This document shows, one piece after another, positions 27,547-35,435 of a DNA stretch of 64,000 bases. The first letter of the stretch is position 1. Every line of letters starts with the position of its first letter. This stretch comes from Alienimonas sp043951915. GTDB taxonomy: Bacteria > Planctomycetota > Planctomycetia > Planctomycetales > Planctomycetaceae. Under the pieces are notes generated by a model, which did not search any database, was not told the DNA's origin, and saw only the letters and a program-made list of their open reading frames with translations. The DNA lies in NCBI RefSeq assembly GCF_043951915.1, contig NZ_JBINJD010000004.1:7136-71135 (forward strand), read 5' to 3'. The position numbers were made by a program, and so were the translations under genes.

Positions 27547-30531
27547 ATGCCGTTCGCCGTTCGCCGCCCCGGTCCGGTCGTCGCGGGGTGCGTCCTGTCG
27601 GCATTGCTGGGCGCCGCCCGGGCGGAGGAGGCGTCGCCGCCCGAGCCGCTCTCCGCGGGCGTGGCGTGGCTAGAGTTCGAGGTCACCCCCCGCGACCTCG
27701 GGACCGGCCAGTTCCCCAACGGCGGGTGGGACGCCTTCGACGGGGCGAAGAAACTGTTCTGGGTCGGCAGCGGCTGGAAGGCGGGAGAGGATCGCCGCGG
27801 CCGGTGGGGGCTGTGGGACGCGGCCGGGAACCGCTTCGCCTTCGCCGAAGCCGGCGCCGGGCCGGGCGTCGAACCCGGCCGCACCGCCCGGCTGGTGGTG
27901 CGGGCGGACTTCGGGGCGGCGTCGCCCGGCGACGAGAGCCTGCGGCTGTGGGTCGATCCGGAGGTCCCCGCCGGCGCCGAGCCGCGGCCGGCCGACGCCG
28001 TCGCCGCCCTCGACGGGCTGACCCTGCCGCGCGTGGACCGATTCGTCCCCTACGCGGGCGGCGGGAGCCGCTACGACCTGCCCCGCCCCCGCGTCGCCGC
28101 CCGCTACGCCGACCTGTCCGCCGAGGTGCCTGCCGACGCCCCCGCCGACGCGCCGACCGAGCCCGCCGGCGCCCCCGCGGCGGACCCGGCCGGGGAGGAA
28201 CTGTTCGTGCGGCACGTCGGGCCGCTGTTCGCCCGCAAGTGCTTGGCCTGCCACGGGGCGGACCCGGACGACGTGCAGGGCGGCCTGAGTTTGCTCTCCC
28301 GGGCCGGCGCGGTCCGCGGGGGGGAGTCCGGCGAGCCGACGGTCCTGCCGGGCGACGCGGCGGGGAGCCTGCTGCTCTCGGCGGTGCGGTGGGAGACCTA
28401 CGAGATGCCGCCCAAGGAGAACGACCGCCTGACCGCCGAGGAGATCGCCCATCTGGAGCGCTGGGTCGACGCCGGCGCCCCCTGGCCGGACGCGGACCGT
28501 CAGGCGGAACTGCGGGAGCGGTACGAATCGCAATGGGAAACCGCCGACGGCGTCCGCGTCGCCACCAGCGGCGGGCAGAGCGAGGCGTGGACGAACCGCC
28601 GCTACGACCCCGCCGACCTGTGGGCCTTCCGCCCGGTCGGCGACCCCGCCGTCCCTTGGGACGCCCTGCCGGCCGGCGCCCCGCGGCGCCCGGTCGACGC
28701 CTTCCTGCACCGCAAGCTGAACGAGGCGAACCTGACCCCCGCCCCCCGGGCCGACGCCCGCACGCTGGCCCGGCGGCTGCACTTCGGCCTGACCGGCCTG
28801 CCGCCGACCGCGGAGCAGCTCGACGCCTTCGAGACCGCCTCCGCCGCCGACCCGGACGGGGCGTACGCCGCGCTGGTCGAGGAACTGCTCGCCAGCCCCC
28901 ACTACGGCGAACGCATGGCCCGCCACTGGCTGGACGTGACCCGCTACGCCGACAGCAACGGCTACTCCCGCGACGAGTTCCGCCCCGACGCCTGGCGGTA
29001 CCGCGACTACGTCGTCGCCGCCTTCAACGACGACAAGCCGTACGACGAGTTCGTGCGGGAACAGCTCGCCGCCGACGAGCTGGGCGTCCCCGACGAACGG
29101 GCCCGGGCGGCCCTCGGCTTCCTGTGGATGGGGCCGTGGGAGCACACCAACATGAGCGTCGCCGCCGAGACCCGGCAGCTGTGGCTCGACGACGTCACCA
29201 ACAGCGTGGGGGTGACGTTCCTCGCCCAGGAGCTACGGTGCGCCAGCTGCCACGACCACAAGTTCGACCCGATCCCGACCCGGGACTACTACGGCGTACA
29301 GGCGGCGTTCGCCTCCACGGTGCACACCCGCGGGGGCGGGAAGTACGAGGTCCGCCCGCAGCAGGCCGACGCCGTGCACGTGTTGCCCGGCGGCTCACTG
29401 GAGGACCCGGGGGAGGCGGTGAACCCCGGGGTGCTCAGCGCGATGGTCGGCCTCGGCGGGATGCCGCCGGCGGACGTGCCGGATTCGCGGTCCGGCCGCC
29501 GGGCCGCGCTGGCGGACTGGATCGCCTCGGATCGCCACCCCTCCACCGCCCGGGTGATGGTCAACCGCGTCTGGCAGTGGCACTTCGGAACCGGGCTGGT
29601 CAAGTCCTCCAACAACTTCGGTCGGACCGGCTCCGGCCCGAGCCACCCGGAACTGCTGGACTATCTGGCGAACCGGTTCGTGGAGGGGGGCTGGTCCGTC
29701 AAGGACCTGACCCGGCTGATCCTCTCCAGCGAGGCCTACCGCCGTGGCGGCCGCTCCCCCGACCCGGACCGGCTGGCGGCGGCGGACCCGGACGGCGCGC
29801 TGCTCTCCGTCTTCCCCCCGCGGCGGCTGACCGCCGAAGAGGTCCGCGACGCCATGCTCGCGACGACCGGCGAACTGAACCGCGAGGTCGGCGGGCCGAG
29901 CGTCCGCCCGGAGATCCACTGGGAGGTCGCCTTCCAGCCGCGGCTGCTGATGGGCAAGCTCGCCCCGCCGTACGAGCCGTCGCCGCGGCGGGCCGACCGC
30001 AACCGCCGCACGCTGTACGCGGTGCACCTCCGCGGGCTGCGGGACCCGCTGCTGGAGACGCTCAACCAGCCCGGCGCCGACGCCGCCTGCGAGCGGCGGG
30101 ACGAGACCAGCGTCGCCCCGCAGGCCCTCACGCTGCTACACGGGGAGTTCAGCCACGAACGGTCCCTCGCCCTGGCCGCGAAGATCGCCGAGCAGGCCGA
30201 CGACCCCGCGGAGCGGGTCCGCCGGGCCTTCCGGGCCGTCCTCGGCCGCGACGCGACCGCCGCGGAGCAGGCCGCCGCGCTGGCGTTCCTCACAGAGGAG
30301 ACCGCGGAGCAGCGAGCGCTCCGGATCGAGCCGGTCCCGCTGCCGACGGAGGTCACGATGCAGAACGTCAAGGAGCAGACCGGCGAGGTGGTCGAGCAGA
30401 CGTTCGAGTTGAGGAGCCTCAAGGACTACGAGGAGGACCTGAAGCCTTGGCAGGTCGGCCCGGAGGTGCGGGCGCTGGGCGGGCTCTGCCTGGTGCTGTT
30501 CAACTCCAGTGAGTTCCTGCACGTGTACTGA
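27547..30531 (+). CDS. DUF1549/DUF1553 (PSD1) cytochrome-like protein
   Basis: 994 residues from ATG 27547. An in-frame ATG 81 nt upstream was rejected because the signal peptide (RRPGPVVAGCVLSALLGAARA) starts here and a -10-like TAGAAT lies between the two. It carries an unusual N-terminal region (30-190) resembling an NPCBM-like carbohydrate-binding domain (AGVAWLEFEVTPRDLG), then the heme-type CLACHGADPDDVQGG near 232, DUF1549 (LTGLPPTAEQL, LLASPHYGERMARHWLDVTR), CASCHDHKFDPI and DUF1553 (ARVMVNRVWQWHFGTGLV). Longer than the other two family members here because of the extra domain. Paired with the DUF1501 gene 53 nt downstream. Confidence 0.87.
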   Translation: MPFAVRRPGPVVAGCVLSALLGAARAEEASPPEPLSAGVAWLEFEVTPRDLGTGQFPNGGWDAFDGAKKLFWVGSGWKAGEDRRGRWGLWDAAGNRFAFAEAGAGPGVEPGRTARLVVRADFGAASPGDESLRLWVDPEVPAGAEPRPADAVAALDGLTLPRVDRFVPYAGGGSRYDLPRPRVAARYADLSAEVPADAPADAPTEPAGAPAADPAGEELFVRHVGPLFARKCLACHGADPDDVQGGLSLLSRAGAVRGGESGEPTVLPGDAAGSLLLSAVRWETYEMPPKENDRLTAEEIAHLERWVDAGAPWPDADRQAELRERYESQWETADGVRVATSGGQSEAWTNRRYDPADLWAFRPVGDPAVPWDALPAGAPRRPVDAFLHRKLNEANLTPAPRADARTLARRLHFGLTGLPPTAEQLDAFETASAADPDGAYAALVEELLASPHYGERMARHWLDVTRYADSNGYSRDEFRPDAWRYRDYVVAAFNDDKPYDEFVREQLAADELGVPDERARAALGFLWMGPWEHTNMSVAAETRQLWLDDVTNSVGVTFLAQELRCASCHDHKFDPIPTRDYYGVQAAFASTVHTRGGGKYEVRPQQADAVHVLPGGSLEDPGEAVNPGVLSAMVGLGGMPPADVPDSRSGRRAALADWIASDRHPSTARVMVNRVWQWHFGTGLVKSSNNFGRTGSGPSHPELLDYLANRFVEGGWSVKDLTRLILSSEAYRRGGRSPDPDRLAAADPDGALLSVFPPRRLTAEEVRDAMLATTGELNREVGGPSVRPEIHWEVAFQPRLLMGKLAPPYEPSPRRADRNRRTLYAVHLRGLRDPLLETLNQPGADAACERRDETSVAPQALTLLHGEFSHERSLALAAKIAEQADDPAERVRRAFRAVLGRDATAAEQAAALAFLTEETAEQRALRIEPVPLPTEVTMQNVKEQTGEVVEQTFELRSLKDYEEDLKPWQVGPEVRALGGLCLVLFNSSEFLHVY

Positions 30532-30584
30532 CCGCCCCCGGGGAACTCTCGACCGCTCCGCCGCCGCCCGCACAGTTTTACGAC

Positions 30585-32024
30585 ATGTCCTTCCCGCCCC
30601 GTCTGCCGCACCGCCGCCCGGTCGCCCGCCGCGACGCCCTGTTCGGCCTCGGCGCCGGGCTGGGGGCCCTCGCGTTCACCTCGCTGCTGGGCCGTGACGG
30701 CCGGGCCGCCGGACCCGCGGGCGACCCCGCGGCCGGGCCGCTGGCGCCCAAGCCGGCCCACCACGCGGCGAAGGCCAAGCGGTGTATCTTCCTCTACATG
30801 GAGGGCGGGCCGAGCCACATCGACACCTTCGACCCCAAGCCGAAGCTGACGGAGCTGGACGGGCAGGAATTCCGGCAGGCGGGCAAGCTGCTCTCCGGGA
30901 TGTCCAGCGGCAAGCGGCGGTACGTCGGCAGCCCGTACTCGTTCCGGCGGCACGGGCAGTCCGGCCTGTGGATGTGCGACCGGTTCGAGCATTTAGCCGG
31001 CGTCGCGGACGAGCTGTGCGTTTACCGCGGGTGTCACGCGGAGTCCGTCAACCACCCCACCGCCAACCTGCACATGAACACCGGCAACCGCTTCGGCGGG
31101 GACCCGGCGGTGGGCGCCTGGGCGACCTACGGGCTGGGCAGCGAGAACGAGAACCTGCCCGGCTTCGTCATATTGCCGGACGTCTACTACCCGCAGGCCG
31201 GCTCGGCGAACTGGTCCAACGGGTTCCTGCCCGCCCACTACCAGGGGACGGCGCTGCGGGCGCAGGGATCGCCGATTTTGGACCTGCACCCGCCGGCCCA
31301 CATGACCGCCGCCTCAGAGCGCCGCAGCTTGGACCTGCTGGCGACCCTGGAGCGGAACCACGCCGCCGACCACCCGCAGCACGGGGCCCTCGCCGCCCGG
31401 ATGCACAACTACGAACTGGCCTTCCGCATGCAGGCGGAGGTGCCGGACCTGTTGGACGTCGGGTCCGAGCCGGAGCACGTCCGCAGGCTGTACGGGATCG
31501 GCGAGGGGCCGGACGACGGGTTCGCCCGCCGCTGCCTGCTGGCCCGCCGGCTGGTGGAGCGCGGGGTGCGGTTCGTGCAGGCCTACGCGGTCGGTTGGGA
31601 CTCCCACGACGACCTGGAGCGGGCCCACGGGGCCCGCATCCGGGCCGTCGATCGCCCCGTCGCCGGGCTGATCCGCGACCTTAAGCAGCGGGACCTGCTG
31701 AAGGACACGCTGGTCGTGCTGTGCGGCGAGTTCGGCCGCTCCCCGGACAATTCCACCGGCCGCGGCCGCGTCGGCCGGGACCACAACGCCGACGCCATGA
31801 CCGTGCTGCTGGCCGGCGGCGGCGTGCCGGCCGGCACGGCGGTCGGGGCGACGGACGAACTGGGCGCCAAAGCGGTCGAGACGGTCCACCCGATCCGCGA
31901 CCTGCACGTCACTCTGCTGCATTTATTGGGACTGGACGACAACAAGCTGACCTACTTCCACGGCGGCCGCTACAAGCAGCTCAGCCAGACCGGCGGGCGG
32001 GTGATCGGAGAGCTGATCGCCTGA
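30585..32024 (+). CDS. DUF1501 family protein (TAT-exported)
   Basis: 479 residues. The N-terminus PHRRPVARRDALFGLGAGLG is TAT-like. Family blocks include KRCIFLYMEGGPSHIDTFDP, WATYGLGSENENLPGF, VVLCGEFGRSPD and GRDHNADAMTVLLAGGG, and the end reads LLHLLGLDDNKLTYFHGGR. It is the alkaline-phosphatase-superfamily partner of the DUF1553 protein encoded just before it. A small hairpin at 32041-32059 follows the stop. Confidence 0.87.
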   Translation: MSFPPRLPHRRPVARRDALFGLGAGLGALAFTSLLGRDGRAAGPAGDPAAGPLAPKPAHHAAKAKRCIFLYMEGGPSHIDTFDPKPKLTELDGQEFRQAGKLLSGMSSGKRRYVGSPYSFRRHGQSGLWMCDRFEHLAGVADELCVYRGCHAESVNHPTANLHMNTGNRFGGDPAVGAWATYGLGSENENLPGFVILPDVYYPQAGSANWSNGFLPAHYQGTALRAQGSPILDLHPPAHMTAASERRSLDLLATLERNHAADHPQHGALAARMHNYELAFRMQAEVPDLLDVGSEPEHVRRLYGIGEGPDDGFARRCLLARRLVERGVRFVQAYAVGWDSHDDLERAHGARIRAVDRPVAGLIRDLKQRDLLKDTLVVLCGEFGRSPDNSTGRGRVGRDHNADAMTVLLAGGGVPAGTAVGATDELGAKAVETVHPIRDLHVTLLHLLGLDDNKLTYFHGGRYKQLSQTGGRVIGELIA

Positions 32025-32040
32025 GCCGGCCTCTTGCCCC

Positions 32041-32059
32041 CTCTCCCCCACGGGGAGAG
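32041..32059. repeat. Hairpin after the DUF1501 gene
   Basis: CTCTCCCC, loop CAC, GGGGAGAG: an 8-bp perfect stem 16 nt after the stop and before the ECF promoter of the next gene. No T tract follows, so termination here is only possible, not shown. Confidence 0.35.
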
Positions 32060-32095
32060 AGGAGGACGAAGATCGCCATTCTTCGGGAGTCGCCG

Positions 32096-32123
32096 GGTAA
32101 CTCGCCCCCGTCGTCTGCTATCC
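32096..32123 (+). promoter_or_regulatory. ECF-type promoter element, copy 3 (in front of a sigma gene)
   Basis: GGTAAC at 32096-32101, 15 nt, GCTATCC at 32117-32123, 40 nt before the GTG of the sigma factor at 32163. Placement upstream of a sigma gene is the usual sign of ECF autoregulation and suggests that this sigma reads all three copies. Confidence 0.65.
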
Positions 32124-32162
32124 CCCGGCGGGGGACACGAAGAACGCCGACCGGGAGGCCGA

Positions 32163-32750
32163 GTGGACGCGGATGCGGAACTGGACCGACACGTCCGCCG
32201 CGTGCAGGCCGGCGACCTGGACGCCTACGCCGAGGTCGTCCGGGGGTGCGAGCGGCTCGTCCGCGGGTGGGTCGGCGTCCGCTGTCCGCCCGGCGGGGAC
32301 GCCGACGAGGTCGCCCAGAAGGCGTTCGTCGAGGCGTTCCGGCACATCGACGACTACGAACCGGGGACCGACTTCCGCGCTTGGCTGATGACGATCGCCC
32401 GCTACCAGCTGATGGCCGAGTGCACCCGCCTGCGGCGGGTCGCGGACTATCACAGCCGCTACGCCCCGCTGGCCCTCGCCGACGCCCTCGCCCGGCAGGT
32501 CGAGCGGGACCGGTTGGAGCGTGCGTCCGAACACGAGGCGAAGCTCGGCCACCTACAAACCTGTCTGGGGACGCTGGACGACGGCGCCCGGCGGCTGCTG
32601 GCCTGGCGCTACCGGGACGAGTTGCCGCTCGAACAGATCGCCGACCGCACCGACCGCAGCGTCGGGGCGATCAAGAAGAATCTGCACCTGCTCCGTAAGA
32701 AGCTCCACGAGTGCGTCCGCCTGAAAACCGCCGCGGAGGCCATGCCGTGA
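32163..32750 (+). CDS. ECF sigma-70 family factor
   Basis: 195 residues from GTG 32163; the reading frame upstream overlaps the promoter element, which favours this start. Region 2: VQAGDLDAYAEVVRGCERLV, DEVAQKAFVEAFRHIDDYEP, TDFRAWLMTIARYQLMAECT. Region 4: LGTLDDGARRLLAWRYRDEL, LEQIADRTDRSVGAIKKNLH. This is the Rhodopirellula/Verrucomicrobium-type ECF group that pairs with FecR proteins. Its TGA overlaps the GTG of the FecR gene, so the sigma and its likely regulator are co-translated. The GGTAAC-N15-GCTATCC element upstream implies positive autoregulation, an inference. Confidence 0.85.
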   Translation: MDADAELDRHVRRVQAGDLDAYAEVVRGCERLVRGWVGVRCPPGGDADEVAQKAFVEAFRHIDDYEPGTDFRAWLMTIARYQLMAECTRLRRVADYHSRYAPLALADALARQVERDRLERASEHEAKLGHLQTCLGTLDDGARRLLAWRYRDELPLEQIADRTDRSVGAIKKNLHLLRKKLHECVRLKTAAEAMP

Positions 32751-34528
32751 CCGACCCCCGACCCGAAGACCGTTCGTCCGACGCATCGCGGCCCGAGCGG
32801 TCGCGGTTCGACGAGTTGTGGTGCGACTACCTGGAGGGCGGCCTGGACGCCGCCGGGCTGGCGGAACTCGGCCGGTTGTTGGACGGACGCCCGGACCTGC
32901 TCGCCGAGGCCGCGGCCTCCTACGAGACGCACCGGCTGTTAGGCGTCCACCTGCAACCGGCGTCGGGGGACGCGTTCCGGGACGGCGTCCTGGCGGCCCT
33001 GAGGGCCGACCGCGACGGGTTCGTCGGCCGCGTCGCCGGCGCGGTCCGCCCCGCCCGGCCGCTCCGCCCGCGGCCGCCGCTTTCCCGGCTGCGGGGGTAC
33101 GGTCTGGTCGCGGCGCTCACGCTGCTGTGCTCGCTCGGCGTGCAGTGGGCGGTGTTCGGCCGCGCCGCCGACCGGGAGCCGCCCGCCGCCCCCGCGGCCC
33201 CGCGGGAGTACGTCGCCACGCTCGTCCGCGGGGACGGGTGCCGGTTCGTCGACGCCGCCCCCGTGAGCGACGGCGCCGGGGACGCCGTCCCGCGGCCGGT
33301 CCGGCCCGGTTCCCGGCTGACGGGCGGCACGATCCGGTCCGGCGGCGGGACGGCGGTCGTCCGCTTCGACGGGGGCGCCTCCGTCGCGCTGACCGGCGCG
33401 AGCCGGCTGACGATCGAATCCGCGGGGACCGCCGTCCTCGAATCCGGCGCCGCCGTGGTCCGCACGCCGGAGGAGGCCGCCGGGTTCATGCTGCGGACGC
33501 CGGCCTCGGACCTGATCGACCTGGGCACGGAGTTCGCCGTTTCCGTCGGGGCGACCGGCGAGACCGAGGTGCACGTGACCGAGGGGGAGGTCGAGTGGCA
33601 CCGCCCGGAGGGGGACGGCGGCCGCGACCGCTCCGGCGCCGGGAGGCGCGAGAACTCCGGAGCGCGGCTACTTTCGGCGGGGCAGGCCGTGCGGCTGTCG
33701 GTCGGGACCGCGGCCGCCGTCCCCATCCCGCTCTCGGCCCGCCGGTTCGCCGAACTGGCCCGGGAGGGACGGTCGCCCCGCGGCGACGGGCGGCTGCTGG
33801 CCTTCGACGATTTCGATTACCCGATGGAACGCTCCGCCTCCGGCGACGCCGAGGCGGACGGCGGGTTCGGTTGGACGACCCACTGGTATCGCGGCTGGCC
33901 CAGAAGCGACCAGGTCCTCGACTTCGACCCGGACCACAGCCTCGACGCCCCCCCCGGCCTGGCGGCGGCGACCGGCGGCAGCCTGGAATTCCCCGCCGAA
34001 CCCGACCTGAAAAAGAAGTTCCGCGAGGCGAGCAAGCGGCGGCTGGCCGAGCCGATCGACCTGAACTCCGACTCCGTCCGCTACGTCAGCGTGCTGTTGC
34101 GGCGGGACGCGGAGTCGGCCGGGCGGGACGACGAGTGGTTCCGGTTCATGCTGGTGGCGAGCGCGAACCGCAAACAGCGGATGGGGTTCGGCGTGCTGTC
34201 GGACCGCCGCCCGATCGTGTTCAACCTGGAGGGGAACGCCACGGCGCCGGACCGCGTCGGCGACGGCGAGACCTGCCTGCTGGTGGCGAAGATCGTCTGC
34301 GGCCGGGACCGGCCCGACCAGACCTTCCTGAAGGTCTACCGCCCCGGCGAGCCGGTCGACCCGTCCGAGCCGCTGGAGTGGACCGTCGCCGGCCGGATGG
34401 TCGACCGCCGCGAGCGGCTCGACGAACTTCACCTCTACAATGGCCGGGACCACGCCTACGTCGCCGACGAACTCCGCTACGGCGCCACCTGGGAGTCCGT
34501 CACCCCGCCGGCCGTCCCGGGCGGCTGA
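32747..34528 (+). CDS. FecR-domain membrane anti-sigma-like protein with LamG-like C-terminus
   Basis: 593 residues from GTG 32747 (GTGA overlap with the sigma gene). Residues 20-60 form a short cytoplasmic anti-sigma-like segment (FDELWCDYLEGGLDAAGLAE). One membrane helix lies at about 118-138 (YGLVAALTLLCSLGVQWAVF). A FecR domain follows (VVRFDGGASVALTGASRLTI, LRTPASDLIDLGTEFAV). The region after about 345 is a concanavalin/LamG-like sheet domain (LLAFDDFDYPMERSA, WFRFMLVASANRKQRMGFG). The layout suggests that an outside domain, perhaps glycan-binding, signals through the membrane to the sigma factor. Ligand unknown. Confidence 0.82.
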   Translation: MTDPRPEDRSSDASRPERSRFDELWCDYLEGGLDAAGLAELGRLLDGRPDLLAEAAASYETHRLLGVHLQPASGDAFRDGVLAALRADRDGFVGRVAGAVRPARPLRPRPPLSRLRGYGLVAALTLLCSLGVQWAVFGRAADREPPAAPAAPREYVATLVRGDGCRFVDAAPVSDGAGDAVPRPVRPGSRLTGGTIRSGGGTAVVRFDGGASVALTGASRLTIESAGTAVLESGAAVVRTPEEAAGFMLRTPASDLIDLGTEFAVSVGATGETEVHVTEGEVEWHRPEGDGGRDRSGAGRRENSGARLLSAGQAVRLSVGTAAAVPIPLSARRFAELAREGRSPRGDGRLLAFDDFDYPMERSASGDAEADGGFGWTTHWYRGWPRSDQVLDFDPDHSLDAPPGLAAATGGSLEFPAEPDLKKKFREASKRRLAEPIDLNSDSVRYVSVLLRRDAESAGRDDEWFRFMLVASANRKQRMGFGVLSDRRPIVFNLEGNATAPDRVGDGETCLLVAKIVCGRDRPDQTFLKVYRPGEPVDPSEPLEWTVAGRMVDRRERLDELHLYNGRDHAYVADELRYGATWESVTPPAVPGG

Positions 34529-34644
34529 GCGAACCCGGGCCGGACGCCCCGGCAACCCATAGAACGTCCGCGCCCTTCGCCGGTACGGTGGCGGCCCGCC
34601 TGCGACGCCGAACCGGGCCCCGCCCTCCTGACGGAAAGACTGCC

Positions 34645-35352
34645 GTGAACGCCGTTCTGACGACCCTCGCATTTGCGATCGCGGCCGGCGCCGCGGCAGC
34701 CGGGAATGCGCCGGCCGACAACGCGCCGGCCGGGGACGACGGCTGGCGGCCGCTGTTCAACGGCGAAGATCTGTCCGGCTGGCGGGCGAACCTCGACCCG
34801 GACGCGTTCGCCGTGGAGGACGGCCTGCTCCGCGTCCGGGCGACCGGCCCGAAGCGAGCCCACCTGTTCTACGTCGGCGACGCCGGGAACGGGGAGGGGA
34901 ACGGCGACGGCGACTTCGAGCGGTTCCGGAACTTCGAACTGGAGGCCGTCGTGCGGGCGGAGCCGAACTCCAACAGCGGAATTTTCTTTCACACCGACCG
35001 CACGCTGCGTGACGCGAAAGGTCACCTGGCGACGGGCTACGAGCTCCAGTTGAACAGTTCCGCCCGGGAGCGGCGGAAGACCGGCAGCCTGTACGCCGTG
35101 GTCGACCTCGACCGCTCGCCGGTGGACGAGACAAACTGGTTCGTCGTCCGCCTGGCCGTCCGGGACCGGCGGATTACGGTGGCGCTCGACGGCGAGACGG
35201 TCGTGGACTACACGGAACCGGAGAACGTCGAGCGGCCGGCGAGCCGGGCCGGTCGCCGCCTCTCCCCGGAGGGCGGCGCGATCGCCCTGCAGGCCCACGA
35301 CCCGGACAGCGTGTGGTCCTTCCGGTCGATCAAGGTCCGGCCGCTCCCCTGA
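34645..35352 (+). CDS. DUF1080 (3-keto-disaccharide hydrolase-like) protein
   Basis: 235 residues from GTG 34645, which begins a signal peptide (VLTTLAFAIAAGAAAAG). It shows the family signature: WRPLFNGEDLSGWRANLD, ELEAVVRAEPNSNSGIFFHT, GYELQLNSSA and WSFRSIKVRPLP at the end. DUF1080 is a concanavalin-like fold; some members hydrolyse 3-keto-glycosides, though most are unassigned. It stands 116 nt after the FecR gene, with no clear promoter, so it may be the last gene of the sigma-FecR unit. Confidence 0.85.
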   Translation: MNAVLTTLAFAIAAGAAAAGNAPADNAPAGDDGWRPLFNGEDLSGWRANLDPDAFAVEDGLLRVRATGPKRAHLFYVGDAGNGEGNGDGDFERFRNFELEAVVRAEPNSNSGIFFHTDRTLRDAKGHLATGYELQLNSSARERRKTGSLYAVVDLDRSPVDETNWFVVRLAVRDRRITVALDGETVVDYTEPENVERPASRAGRRLSPEGGAIALQAHDPDSVWSFRSIKVRPLP

Positions 35353-35435
35353 CGGCGGCGGGCGGGCCGCGGCGGCGAAATCGCCGGTCGGGCGGGCGAC
35401 CCGCTAGGGTGCGGCTCCCGCACCGGAGTCTCCCC

